The translations under genes were made by a program, and so were the position numbers. 64,000 nucleotides of DNA, taken from NCBI RefSeq assembly GCF_012395835.1, contig NZ_JAAZSQ010000005.1:113609-177608 (forward strand), read 5' to 3'. Positions 24,830 to 32,491 of the stretch are shown in pieces. Below the pieces are notes generated by a model that worked only from the letters and a program-made list of their open reading frames with translations, was not told the origin of the DNA and did no database searches. How positions within the stretch are numbered: position 1 is the stretch's first letter; each line of letters opens with the position of its first letter. The stretch is from Arthrobacter mobilis (GTDB taxonomy: Bacteria; Actinomycetota; Actinomycetes; Actinomycetales; Micrococcaceae).

Positions 24830-25794
24830 TGACCATTCCCCTTCGCCTTGCCTCTGTCCTGCCCTTGCTTGGTGCCCTCGCGCTCTCCGGCTGTGCCTCC
24901 GGAGGCGCCGCGCAACCCTCCGGTTCCGCGGCGGAAGGGACCGGGGACGGGCTGAAGGTGATGGCCTCGTTTTATCCGCTGCAGTATGTGGCCGAGCGGG
25001 TGGGTGGGCCCCTGGTGGAGGTCGAGTCGCTGACCCCGCCGGGTGCCGAGCCCCATGACCTTGAGCTTTCGCCGGCCGCCGTTGCGGAGCTGGAACAGGC
25101 TGCGGCCGTGGTGTACCTGTCCGGCTTCCAGCCCGCCGTCGACGACGCCGTGGCCCAGGCCTCCCCGGAGCATGTCGTGGACGTGTCCGCGGAAGCCGAC
25201 CTGGAGGCCGGCCACTCGGAGGAGGAGCATGCCGGGGAAAGCGCCGAGGAGCATGCAGAGCATGAGGGCGGGCAGGGCGGTAAGGACCTGCACTTCTGGC
25301 TGGACCCGGAGCGACTGGCCCATGCCGGCCAAGCGGTTGCCCGGGAATTTGGCGAGGCGGATCCGGCGAACGCGGCCGTTTACGAGGAGAACGCCGCCGC
25401 GCTGGCCAGGGAGCTGACGGCCCTGGATGCGGAATTCGCCAAGGGCCTGGCCACCTGCGAGCTCCGCACCGTCGTCGTCTCCCACGAGGCCTACGGCTAC
25501 CTGACGGAAAAGTACGGCCTGGAGCAGGTGGGCATTGCCGGGCTGGAACCTGATACCGAGCCGTCGCCGGCGCGTCTGGCCGAAATCGGCAAGGTGGTCC
25601 GGGACGAGGGCGTCACGACGGTGTTTACCGAGACCCTGGTCAATCCCAAGGTCGCCGAAACCCTGGCCTCCGACCTGGACATCCGCACCGCCGTCCTGGA
25701 CCCGCTGGAAGGCCTGGCCGACGACAGCTCGGACTACCAGCAGGTCATGCGGGCGAACCTGGAAGCACTGCGCAGCGCCCTGCGCTGCGGGTGA
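24829..25794 (+). CDS. znuA: Zinc ABC transporter substrate-binding lipoprotein
   Basis: A 321-residue cluster A-I metal-binding protein. The signal peptide ends at lipobox ALSGC (Cys22). Zinc ligands are visible in GAEPHDLEL, KDLHFWLDP, SHEAYGYL and a C-terminal acidic residue in FTETLVNP. A His/Glu-rich loop at about residues 125-148 (HSEEEHAGESAEEHAEHE) is the hallmark of ZnuA rather than manganese proteins. The start is fixed by the Zur-overlapped leaderless promoter. It is followed by znuC, znuB and zur in a tight operon. The role is capture of Zn2+ outside the cell under zinc starvation. Confidence 0.95.
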   Translation: MTIPLRLASVLPLLGALALSGCASGGAAQPSGSAAEGTGDGLKVMASFYPLQYVAERVGGPLVEVESLTPPGAEPHDLELSPAAVAELEQAAAVVYLSGFQPAVDDAVAQASPEHVVDVSAEADLEAGHSEEEHAGESAEEHAEHEGGQGGKDLHFWLDPERLAHAGQAVAREFGEADPANAAVYEENAAALARELTALDAEFAKGLATCELRTVVVSHEAYGYLTEKYGLEQVGIAGLEPDTEPSPARLAEIGKVVRDEGVTTVFTETLVNPKVAETLASDLDIRTAVLDPLEGLADDSSDYQQVMRANLEALRSALRCG

Positions 25795-26579
25795 TCCCAA
25801 TGGCGCAGCCGGCCATCCGCACGCAGGGCCTCAGGGTTGACCTGGGGGCCGGACCCATTCTGCACGGCATTGACCTGACCGTCCCCGGCGGGGAGGCGGT
25901 GGCGCTGCTGGGCGCGAACGGCTCCGGCAAGTCAACCCTGGTCAAGGCCCTGATGGGCATTGTGCCCATCGCCTCGGGCCGGGCGGAAATCTACGGCGCC
26001 GACGTCGCGGCCTCCCGGCGCCTGGTGCCCTGGTCCAGGGTGGGCTATGTGCCCCAGCGGGTGGGCTCCACCGCGGGCGTGCCCGCCACGGCACTGGAGG
26101 TCGTGGCCTCGGGGCTGCTGGCGAACCGGCGGCTGCGCCCCGGCCGCGCGGCCCGGCAAAGATCGCTGGCGGCGCTCGAGCAGGTCGGGCTGCTGGAGCG
26201 CGCCCGGGAGAGCGTCCAGGTGTTTTCCGGGGGCCAGCAGCAGCGCGTGCTGATCGCCCGCGCCCTGGTCCGCCGGCCGGACCTGCTCATTCTGGACGAG
26301 CCGCTGGCCGGCATTGACAAGGCCTCCAAGGAAGCGCTGGCCGGCATCCTGGCCACGCTGCGCGCCCAGGGAACAACCCTGCTGGTGGTCCTGCACGAGC
26401 TCGGTGAACTGGCCGGTCTCATCGAGCGCGCCGTCGTGCTCCGCCACGGAAGCGTCCTGCATGACGGGCCGCCGCCGCCGGCGGCACCCGGACACGACCA
26501 CCCCGGACACGACCACCTGCATGCCCATGAGGACAGGCCCCCCGGGCATACCGTCCCTGACCTGAGTTCGGAGTGGTAA
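25791..26579 (+). CDS. znuC: Zinc ABC transporter ATPase
   Basis: A 262-residue ABC ATPase. Walker A is GANGSGKST, the signature FSGGQQQRVLIAR, Walker B LLILDEPLAGID, and the H-loop histidine lies in VVLHELGE. The C-terminus has a His-rich tail (HDHPGHDHLHAHE at about 230-245) that may buffer zinc. GTG 25791 overlaps the znuA stop; ATG 25800 is a possible alternative. The stop overlaps the znuB start as TAATG. Confidence 0.94.
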   Translation: MIPMAQPAIRTQGLRVDLGAGPILHGIDLTVPGGEAVALLGANGSGKSTLVKALMGIVPIASGRAEIYGADVAASRRLVPWSRVGYVPQRVGSTAGVPATALEVVASGLLANRRLRPGRAARQRSLAALEQVGLLERARESVQVFSGGQQQRVLIARALVRRPDLLILDEPLAGIDKASKEALAGILATLRAQGTTLLVVLHELGELAGLIERAVVLRHGSVLHDGPPPPAAPGHDHPGHDHLHAHEDRPPGHTVPDLSSEW

Positions 26580-27493
26580 TGGGCTTTTTCGATACCCTGG
26601 CGGCGATGCTCGCCAGCCCGCTCATGCAGCGTGCCCTGATGATCGCCGTGCTGGTCGGTGTGTCCGCGCCCGTCATGGGCACCTACCTCGTGCAGCGGCG
26701 CCTGGCCCTGCTCGGGGACGGGATCGGGCACGTGGCCCTGACCGGGGTGGCCATGGGCTGGCTTGCCGGCGCCGCCGCCGGCCTGACCCCGCACGACGTG
26801 CTGGCCGTGCCCGGCGCCGTCGTCGCCGCCATCGCCGGGGCGGTACTGATCGAGATCGTGCGCGAGCAGGGCAAGACCAGCGGCGATGTGGCCCTGGCGC
26901 TGCTGTTCTACGGCGGGATCGCCGGCGGCGTGCTGCTGATCGGCGCGGCCGGGGGCACCTCGGCCAACCTCACCGGCTACCTCTTCGGCTCCATCTCCAC
27001 CGTCACCGTGCTGGACGTGTGGCTGAGCGCGGGCCTGGCCGCGGTGATCCTGGGGATCGGGCTGGGCCTGAGGCCCGCGCTGTTTGCCCTGTGCCACGAC
27101 GAGGAGTTCGCCCGGGCCGCCGGCCTGCCCGTGCGGGCGCTGAACATCCTGGTCGCCGTGCTGGCGGCGCTGACGGTGTCCGTGTCCATGCGCGTGGTCG
27201 GCGTCCTGCTCGTCTCGGCGCTGATGATCGTCCCGGTGGCCATTGCCCAGCTGACCGCGCGCTCGTTCGGCGCCACGATGGGCACCGCGATGGTCATCGG
27301 TGCGGTGGTCTGCGTGACCGGGCTGTCCGTGACCTACTTCCACCCGCTGTCCCCGGGGGCGACGATCGTCGTGCTGGCGGTCGGCCTCTACGCAGTGCTT
27401 GCGGTCCTCCGGCCGCTGCTGTCCCGGCCGAAGCCCGGCGGCGACCCGCATCCGGATACCGAGGACGATGTCCGCGTGGGGGAGGCGGCCTGA
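26579..27493 (+). CDS. znuB: Zinc ABC transporter permease
   Basis: A 304-residue ABC-3-family membrane permease, with about eight helices. It has the conserved GTYLVQRRLALLGDGIGHVA near the N-terminus and DEEFARAAGLPVRALN in the ATPase-contact loop. ATG 26579 overlaps the znuC stop (TAATG), with GGAG just upstream. It forms the channel for Zn2+ entry with ZnuC. The zur gene follows after 10 bp. Confidence 0.94.
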   Translation: MGFFDTLAAMLASPLMQRALMIAVLVGVSAPVMGTYLVQRRLALLGDGIGHVALTGVAMGWLAGAAAGLTPHDVLAVPGAVVAAIAGAVLIEIVREQGKTSGDVALALLFYGGIAGGVLLIGAAGGTSANLTGYLFGSISTVTVLDVWLSAGLAAVILGIGLGLRPALFALCHDEEFARAAGLPVRALNILVAVLAALTVSVSMRVVGVLLVSALMIVPVAIAQLTARSFGATMGTAMVIGAVVCVTGLSVTYFHPLSPGATIVVLAVGLYAVLAVLRPLLSRPKPGGDPHPDTEDDVRVGEAA

Positions 27494-27503
27494 GGTGCTG
27501 CGG

Positions 27504-27884
27504 ATGACCCGCCAGCGGTCCGCGCTGACCGCGCTGCTGGAGCAGACCCCGGATTTCCGCAGTGCGCAGCAGCTCCACGAGATGCTGCGCGGCCAGGGCG
27601 AAGCGATCTCCCTGGCCACCGTGTACCGCGCCCTGCAGGCCATGGCCGAGGAGGGGGAGGTGGACGTGCTGCGCGGGTCCGACAGCGAGCTGCGCTACCG
27701 CCGGTGCCGGCGCGGGGAACACCACCACCACCTGGTGTGCCGCAGCTGCGGACACACGGTGGAAGTCACCGAGACCGTGGTGGAACGCTGGGCCGCCCGG
27801 ACCGCCCGGGAACACGGGTTCGCCGCAGTCTCCCACGCCGTCGAACTCTCCGGGCTGTGCGCATCCTGCCTGGACAAGACCTAG
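27504..27884 (+). CDS. zur: Zinc uptake regulator, Fur family
   Basis: A 126-residue Fur-family repressor. The winged HTH (residues ~1-75) has MTRQRSALTALLEQ and ISLATVYRALQ. Metal ligands are the HHHH cluster in GEHHHHLVCRSCG and a second cysteine pair in LCASC, as in Zur. GAGGTG lies about 7 nt before ATG 27504. Because it is the last gene of the znu operon, it should be autoregulated through the two boxes at znuA. It probably also controls the binding-protein operon and the rpmJ/CobW operon. Confidence 0.93.
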   Translation: MTRQRSALTALLEQTPDFRSAQQLHEMLRGQGEAISLATVYRALQAMAEEGEVDVLRGSDSELRYRRCRRGEHHHHLVCRSCGHTVEVTETVVERWAARTAREHGFAAVSHAVELSGLCASCLDKT

Positions 27885-27938
27885 GACCCCGGACGCGGAT
27901 CATCCCGGCCGCCCGGGCTGGCCGGCTGCCCGAAGGGT

Positions 27939-28061
27939 TCAGCCCTGGCGGGCCTTCATCCGCGGGTTCTTCTTGTTGATGACGAAGGTGCGGCCGCGGC
28001 GTCGGACAATCTGGGCTCCCGGTATTTTCTTCAGGGCCTTCAGGGAGTTGCGTACTTTCAC
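27939..28061 (-). CDS. rpmJ: Ribosomal protein bL36, cysteine-free (zinc-independent) paralogue
   Basis: A 40-residue bL36. The family is recognisable from [25 protein letters not shown] and MKARQG. The CxxC...CxxxH zinc site of standard bL36 is absent; its places read LKKIPGAQ. Such C-minus paralogues replace the zinc form when zinc is scarce, freeing zinc. GTG 28061 is preceded by AAGGAA. It follows the CobW-like gene by 53 bp on the same strand, with a strong palindrome in between. Expression from the Zur-like box at 29239 is inferred. Confidence 0.92.
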   Translation of the reverse strand: MKVRNSLKALKKIPGAQIVRRRGRTFVINKKNPRMKARQG

Positions 28062-28103
28062 AGGTATTCCTTCTTCCTCGCAGTTGGCTTTCCGGTGCAT
28101 TCC

Positions 28104-28136
28104 CGAACCAAGCATCAGTGGGTGCTGCTTGGTTCG
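28104..28136. terminator. 11-bp palindrome between CobW-like gene and rpmJ
   Basis: Arms CGAACCAAGCA and TGCTTGGTTCG are perfect, with an 11-nt loop that contains the stop codon of the CobW-like gene. No T-run follows. It may be a partial terminator, an attenuator, or an mRNA stabiliser at the operon junction. Confidence 0.5.
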
Positions 28137-29224
28137 AACGGGCCGCTCATGGCCTCGGGGTCGGTTGCCATTTCCGCATCGGTCACTTCGCATCCGGCCA
28201 GCAGCGCCGCCGTGCCGGCGCCGTCGACATCCTCGCCGGTGATGGCCACTACGGTGCCGCGGTCCCCGAAGACCGGGTGCCAGTCCAGCGCGGCATCAAC
28301 ACTGTGGGGATTTCCGGCAGCCGGACCGCTGTCCCGGTCGGCCAGCCACGGTCCGGTGTTTTCCAGCCAGACCCGCGGCCCTACTCCGGAGACGGCAATC
28401 CGGCAGCGCGGGGCCGAGGCGATCCAGAGCCGCCCGCGCACCCAGCAGCAGCCTTCCGCCAGCTTGGGCAGGGCGTGCCGGAAACGCTCCGGGTGCAGCG
28501 GGCGCTCAAGGCGGTGGACGACGGTGGTGAAGGCCGAGTCCGACTCTGCCGCGGGGATGCGCACCGAGCCCGGCACTGCCCGTGCCGCGGCCTCGGCAGG
28601 ATCATGCCCCGCCGGCCGGTAGCCGTCGGTTCCGCAGACGGCGGCGTGCGGGGCCAGTTCCCGGACCAGCTGCCCGCCGCGGGCCTGCCGGTCCTGGTCG
28701 ACCGGAACCAGTTCGGGGTCGGCCAGCAGGACGGTGTCCGCGAAGGCGAACTCCCCGATGAGGAATTCGCCCGGGGTGCGGTTATCTTCGGGTTTGGCCG
28801 TAAACCCCGATTCGAAAAGGGTGTGCCGGTCCCAGATCTGATCCTCCACGGACCCCGGGTCGCAGGCGAGCACCACGGACTCAACGGACAAGGTACTGCC
28901 GATACCCTTCCGCAAGGCGTTCACGGCAGCGGAGGAGGGCACGGCAGGGGGCAGGCCGACAATGACATTCCCGGCGCCGTCCGCGAGCAGTGCCCGCACC
29001 GTCGGGACGACATCCAGGCGGACGGTGCATGCCAGGCAGCCGTGTTCGAGCGGCGTTTCCGTGCGCTCGGCCAAGGATCCGTCCCGGTAGATGCGGCGGA
29101 TCACCACCCCGTTTCCCTGAAGATCATGAAGGACCACCACCGCACCGCTGCGGTCCGCCGCGACGGCCCGGCAGACCTGGCCCCGCGTCAGGGAATCGAT
29201 GGAACTGACAACAGTAAGGCGCAT
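28115..29224 (-). CDS. CobW-like protein lacking a P-loop
   Basis: A 369-residue COG0523/CobW-type protein. The CxxC metal motif HGCLACTVR and a C-terminal CobW_C-like region ([20 protein letters not shown], onward to about residue 290) are clear. The N-terminal GxxGxGKT Walker A of this GTPase family is missing; it reads [12 protein letters not shown] instead, so GTP hydrolysis is doubtful. A leaderless start follows TAGACT, and a Zur-like box lies 15 bp upstream. It heads an operon with C-minus bL36. That is the arrangement I recall for the mycobacterial zinc-starvation ribosome factor Mrf; the equivalence is inference. Confidence 0.82.
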   Translation of the reverse strand: MRLTVVSSIDSLTRGQVCRAVAADRSGAVVVLHDLQGNGVVIRRIYRDGSLAERTETPLEHGCLACTVRLDVVPTVRALLADGAGNVIVGLPPAVPSSAAVNALRKGIGSTLSVESVVLACDPGSVEDQIWDRHTLFESGFTAKPEDNRTPGEFLIGEFAFADTVLLADPELVPVDQDRQARGGQLVRELAPHAAVCGTDGYRPAGHDPAEAAARAVPGSVRIPAAESDSAFTTVVHRLERPLHPERFRHALPKLAEGCCWVRGRLWIASAPRCRIAVSGVGPRVWLENTGPWLADRDSGPAAGNPHSVDAALDWHPVFGDRGTVVAITGEDVDGAGTAALLAGCEVTDAEMATDPEAMSGPFEPSSTH

Positions 29225-29230
29225 GCCCCG

Positions 29231-29236
29231 AGTCTA
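29231..29236 (-). promoter_or_regulatory. -10 element of the leaderless CobW-like gene
   Basis: On the minus strand TAGACT is followed by 6 nt and the ATG at 29224. The Zur-like box at 29239-29253 lies immediately upstream, in the promoter spacer. Confidence 0.5.
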
Positions 29237-29238
29237 TA

Positions 29239-29253
29239 TGAGAATGAGTCTCA
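29239..29253. promoter_or_regulatory. zur box: Zur-like box between CobW-like and SmtB-fusion genes
   Basis: TGAGAATGAGTCTCA, 15 bp, with TGAGA and TCTCA as perfect 5-bp arms. It is 15 bp from one start codon and 8 bp from the other, so one bound dimer could block both divergent genes. Confidence 0.72.
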
Positions 29254-29260
29254 GTATCCA

Positions 29261-29929
29261 ATGAGGCTTGAACAATACCTAGACGGGTGCTTATGTGTTG
29301 ATGTGGCTGATGAGCGGGACCTGCTGGAGGCGGCCGAACTGTTCAAGGCGCTTTCCGCGGCGTCGCGCCTGCGCATTCTGCGCGCCCTCTCGGCAGGACC
29401 CTCCACAGTCACTGCACTTGCCGGGGCAGCAGGCCTGTCCCAACCGCTGGTTTCCCAGCATCTGAAACTGCTGCGGGGAAACAACCTGGTCAGCGTCACC
29501 CGCCTGGGCAAGGAGGCACTCTATGCCCTAGCCGACGGCCACGTGTCGCACATGGTCGCTGACGCCCTCGCCCACATCCAGGAAACACGCCGCGGCAACC
29601 ACATGGTTGGAGCATCAGGAAGAGCCATCATGACCGAGGAAAACAAAGCCGAACACACACTCGCAGAACACCGCCACGGCGCTGCGGACTGCACCCATGA
29701 GTCCGTCCAGCACGGGGACCATGTGGATTACCTGCATGATGGACACCGCCACGCAGAGCACGAGGACCACTACGACGAACACGATGACCCAGCGGAGCAC
29801 ACCCCCGGGGAGCACCGCCACGGCGGTGCGGACTGCACGCACGAGTCCGTTCAGCACGGGGACCATGTGGACTACGTGCATGCCGGGCACCGCCACGCAG
29901 AGCACGGGGACCACTACGACGAACACTGA
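29261..29929 (+). CDS. SmtB/ArsR zinc-sensing regulator fused to a duplicated His-rich domain
   Basis: A 222-residue fusion. Residues 1-115 are an ArsR/SmtB winged HTH (LAGAAGLSQPLVSQHLKLLR). The alpha-5 zinc site is intact: D92, H94, H105 and E108 keep exactly the DxH...HxxE spacing of SmtB/CzrA. Residues 136-174 and 184-222 are two copies (35 of 39 identical) of a His/Asp/Glu-rich unit with DCTHESVQHGDHVDY. That unit is usually a separate small protein, often called a zinc transporter permease. Met124 (29630), with AGGAAGAG upstream, could start the His-rich part alone. The start at 29261 has no Shine-Dalgarno sequence. Confidence 0.82.
   Translation: MRLEQYLDGCLCVDVADERDLLEAAELFKALSAASRLRILRALSAGPSTVTALAGAAGLSQPLVSQHLKLLRGNNLVSVTRLGKEALYALADGHVSHMVADALAHIQETRRGNHMVGASGRAIMTEENKAEHTLAEHRHGAADCTHESVQHGDHVDYLHDGHRHAEHEDHYDEHDDPAEHTPGEHRHGGADCTHESVQHGDHVDYVHAGHRHAEHGDHYDEH
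29666..29926 (+). repeat. 144-bp-period duplication encoding His-rich units
   Basis: Positions 29666-29782 and 29810-29926 (117 bp each) encode the two His-rich copies. They are nearly identical in DNA, indicating a recent in-frame tandem duplication. Confidence 0.85.
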
Positions 29930-29935
29930 CAGACC

Positions 29936-29973
29936 GGGCACGGGCAGGGGCTTGCCGGTCCTTGCCCGTACCC
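29936..29973. terminator. Hairpin after the SmtB-fusion gene
   Basis: 14-nt arms GGGCACGGGCAGGG and CCTTGCCCGTACCC pair with two mismatches, 6 bp after the stop codon. It is probably the transcription terminator. Confidence 0.6.
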
Positions 29974-30091
29974 CACACCCATCCCATCCAGGAGGGGGGA
30001 CCGGCGTCGTTGGTTACTCTGTCCCATGTGCCGCAGCTTTCCTGCCGGCGGTGCCTAAGGCAGTCCGCGGGGCATCTAGGACTTTAACCTT

Positions 30092-30451
30092 GTGCCGCCG
30101 GAACTGGCACCTGAGGTCGACGTCGTGGTCCTGGCCCCGGTGCCGGTGACGACGGCGGACCTGGGCCAGCTGTGCATCTACCGGATCCGCAAGGGGCTGA
30201 TGGAGATGTGGCTGGAGTACTTCCACCGCGTCATCGTGCCGCTGCATGAGGCGGTCGGCATTTCGGTATCCGGGCCGTGGCGGAACACCGCAGACGGGCA
30301 CGAGTTCGTCTGGATCAGGTCCTTCAGCGCCGACCAGCCGGTGGCAGGGCAGGAGAACAGGTTCTTCACCTCCCCCGCCCGGGCGGCCCTGGGGGACGTG
30401 CGCGAGCGCTACGTCGAGGACCTGGCCGTGCGGGTGCTCCGCCCAGCCTGA
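30092..30451 (+). CDS. NIPSNAP-like dimeric alpha/beta-barrel protein
   Basis: A ~119-residue protein with the NIPSNAP/ferredoxin-like pattern: CIYRIRKGLMEMWLEYFHR, then GISVSGPWRN and HEFVWIRSFS. Such proteins are small dimers of uncertain function. The start is uncertain. GTG 30092 lacks a Shine-Dalgarno sequence, and the domain itself begins near residue 25, so GTG 30146 is an alternative. It stands between the zinc island and the convergent ArsR/MFS pair. Confidence 0.65.
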   Translation: MPPELAPEVDVVVLAPVPVTTADLGQLCIYRIRKGLMEMWLEYFHRVIVPLHEAVGISVSGPWRNTADGHEFVWIRSFSADQPVAGQENRFFTSPARAALGDVRERYVEDLAVRVLRPA

Positions 30452-30497
30452 GGCTGCGGGGACAAGGCGCGGCGCCGGCGCGGGGAGGCCCGTCGGT

Positions 30498-30851
30498 TCA
30501 GTCGTGGACCGGCTCGCCCGTGATCCGGTGGTCGGCGTGGTTCAGGGCTTCCAGGATCAGCCGGTTCAGGTGCCCGTCGTGGATGGAATAGACCACGTTG
30601 CGGCCCTCCTTGCGTCCGTCCACCAGGCCGCTGAGGCGCAGTTTGGCCAGGTGCTGGCTGACCACGGTCCGCGCAGCCCCGGTGGCCTCGACCAGTTGGC
30701 CCACATTGGCCGGCCCGGCGGTCAGTGTCCACAGCAGGTGCAGCCGGGTCGGTTCGGCGAGCATGCGCAGCGTGTCTGCGGCCGCATCGAGCCGTTTGCG
30801 GTCCGGCGCGGCCGGATGCCGGTAGCTCGGGGCCCGCACGGGTTCGGTCAT
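30498..30851 (-). CDS. ArsR-family transcriptional regulator
   Basis: A 117-residue ArsR/SmtB-type winged HTH. The core is LRMLAEPTRLHLLWTLTAGP, GQLVEATGAARTVVSQHLAKL and DGRKEGRNVVYSIHDGHLNRLI. In alpha-5 the DGH...H pattern is partly kept (DGHLNRLILEALNHADH), so metal sensing is possible. ATG 30851 overlaps the MFS stop by 4 bp, making it the second gene of an MFS-arsR operon. It probably represses the operon through direct repeats at 32124. Confidence 0.85.
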   Translation of the reverse strand: MTEPVRAPSYRHPAAPDRKRLDAAADTLRMLAEPTRLHLLWTLTAGPANVGQLVEATGAARTVVSQHLAKLRLSGLVDGRKEGRNVVYSIHDGHLNRLILEALNHADHRITGEPVHD

Positions 30852-32092
30852 GGGCCTGCTTTCGTTGACGGGACGACGACGGCGGCCTCCCGCGGGACCG
30901 GCCAGGCGGCCCGGGCTGCTGCCGAGGCCATTATCGCAAGCACGGCCAGCGCCGCGCACGCCCCCGCCAGCCCAACCCCGGCACCGGCCCAGCCGGCGAG
31001 GGGGTAGGTGAGGATGAAGCAGGCATGGGAAAGGGCGAACTGGGCGGTGAAGACATACGAACGGGTGGCGTCCGTGGACGCACGGCGCAGCAGCCGCGCC
31101 GATGGGGTCAGGATTGCCGAGTTGCCGGCACCCATGGCCAGCCACAGCCCCAGCAGCATCCACCAGGAGCCCGCGGCCGGCCCGAGGGCCGTCAGCCCGG
31201 CGCTCGCCGCCAGTCCCAGCGGCAGCACGGTGGCACCGGCCAGCATGACGCGGCGGTCGCCCACCCGGTCCAGCAGGCGCGGGGCCAGCAGCGCCACCAG
31301 CATGGAGCCGGCTCCGTAGGCGGCCAGTGCCAGGGCCAGGTCGGTCTCCGGGCGCTCGTACAGGTCCCGCACGTAGACCACCGAATTGACCAGCACCAGC
31401 GCGGTGGCGCACGCGACGACCAGGTTCAAAGCCAGCAGGCTGCGCAGTTCCGGGGTCCGCCAAAAGATCCTCGTTCCAAGCGTGGTGCGGTGCCAGAGCG
31501 TTCCTTGGGCCGGGACCGGGGCCGGGACCGGCAGGCTGCAGCCGGCGACCATCAGCGCCGAAAACGCGAACCCGGCCGCTGTTCCCAGGAAGAGGGAATG
31601 GTACGAAATGACGGTCAGCAGCAGGGCTGCCAGCGCCGGGCTGAGCAGGGACTCCAGGTCGTAGGCAAGCCGGGACAGCGACAGCGCCCGGGTATAGTCC
31701 TGCTCTCGCGGCAGCACCGACGGGATCAGGGACTGGAATGCCGGCGTGAAGGTCGCCGAGGCCGCCTGCAGCAGGAAGATCAGCACGTAGATCTGCCAGG
31801 TTTCGGTGATGAACGGCAGGCACAGCGCCATCGCACCCCGGACCGCATCCGCTCCCACAAGCACCGCTTTCTTCGGCAGCCGTTCGACCAGTGCAGCCAC
31901 GACCGGGGCGACGCCCACATAGGCGAGCATCTTGATGGTCAGCGCGGTGCCGAGCACGGCTCCGGCCATATCCCCGGCCAGGTCGAATGCCAGCAGGCCC
32001 AGCGCCACGGTCAGCAGCCCTGTACCGGCCAGCGCCACAACCTGGGCGGCGAACAGCCGCCGGTACACCTGGTTACCCAGCACGGTCAACAT
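30848..32092 (-). CDS. MFS transporter (efflux type)
   Basis: A 414-residue major facilitator protein with about 12 helices. It starts with NQVYRRLFAAQVVALAGTGL. The loop after helix 2 contains ALVERLPKKAVLVGADAVRG, and PRLLDRVGDRRVML is its counterpart. It resembles the MFS efflux proteins often encoded beside ArsR regulators in actinobacteria, which may export metals or drugs. AAGGGG precedes ATG 32092 by 7 nt. It is cotranscribed with the arsR gene that overlaps its end. Confidence 0.83.
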   Translation of the reverse strand: MLTVLGNQVYRRLFAAQVVALAGTGLLTVALGLLAFDLAGDMAGAVLGTALTIKMLAYVGVAPVVAALVERLPKKAVLVGADAVRGAMALCLPFITETWQIYVLIFLLQAASATFTPAFQSLIPSVLPREQDYTRALSLSRLAYDLESLLSPALAALLLTVISYHSLFLGTAAGFAFSALMVAGCSLPVPAPVPAQGTLWHRTTLGTRIFWRTPELRSLLALNLVVACATALVLVNSVVYVRDLYERPETDLALALAAYGAGSMLVALLAPRLLDRVGDRRVMLAGATVLPLGLAASAGLTALGPAAGSWWMLLGLWLAMGAGNSAILTPSARLLRRASTDATRSYVFTAQFALSHACFILTYPLAGWAGAGVGLAGACAALAVLAIMASAAARAAWPVPREAAVVVPSTKAGP

Positions 32093-32123
32093 GGCAGCCC
32101 CTTTCGAAAGGACAAAGAGATCA

Positions 32124-32140
32124 TATGTGCGCTTATGTGC
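32124..32140. promoter_or_regulatory. TATGTGC direct repeats, candidate ArsR operator
   Basis: TATGTGC-GCT-TATGTGC, two perfect 7-bp direct repeats 32 bp upstream of the MFS start and just downstream of a minus-strand TATATT. Confidence 0.45.
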
Positions 32141-32491
32141 ACCTAATGAATATATACCGGCCCATCCGGTGCCTCAAAGGGTGGTTCCCTGGTTATGGTT
32201 CCCGCGCCGCCGATCACGGCGCAGCCGGCCGGGTCAATCCTCGCTTGAGTTTTTGCCGAAACTTCCGGACTTCCTGACTCTGTTACTCAGGTGCTGCTGG
32301 ATGGGAGAAGCGCAATATGGGTAGGCAGGGGTCAGCCAGATCGGCTGGAACGTCATCCTGCTGATCGCCGGCATCGGCACCCCATCTTGGCTGCCCCACT
32401 GCTGCCAGCAAAGCGGTAAGGGTCATGGGCTCCGTCATTGCCCCGTGCGTTGCCGCTTCCGCCATCGATTCCAGCCCGTTCTCCACCGGCT

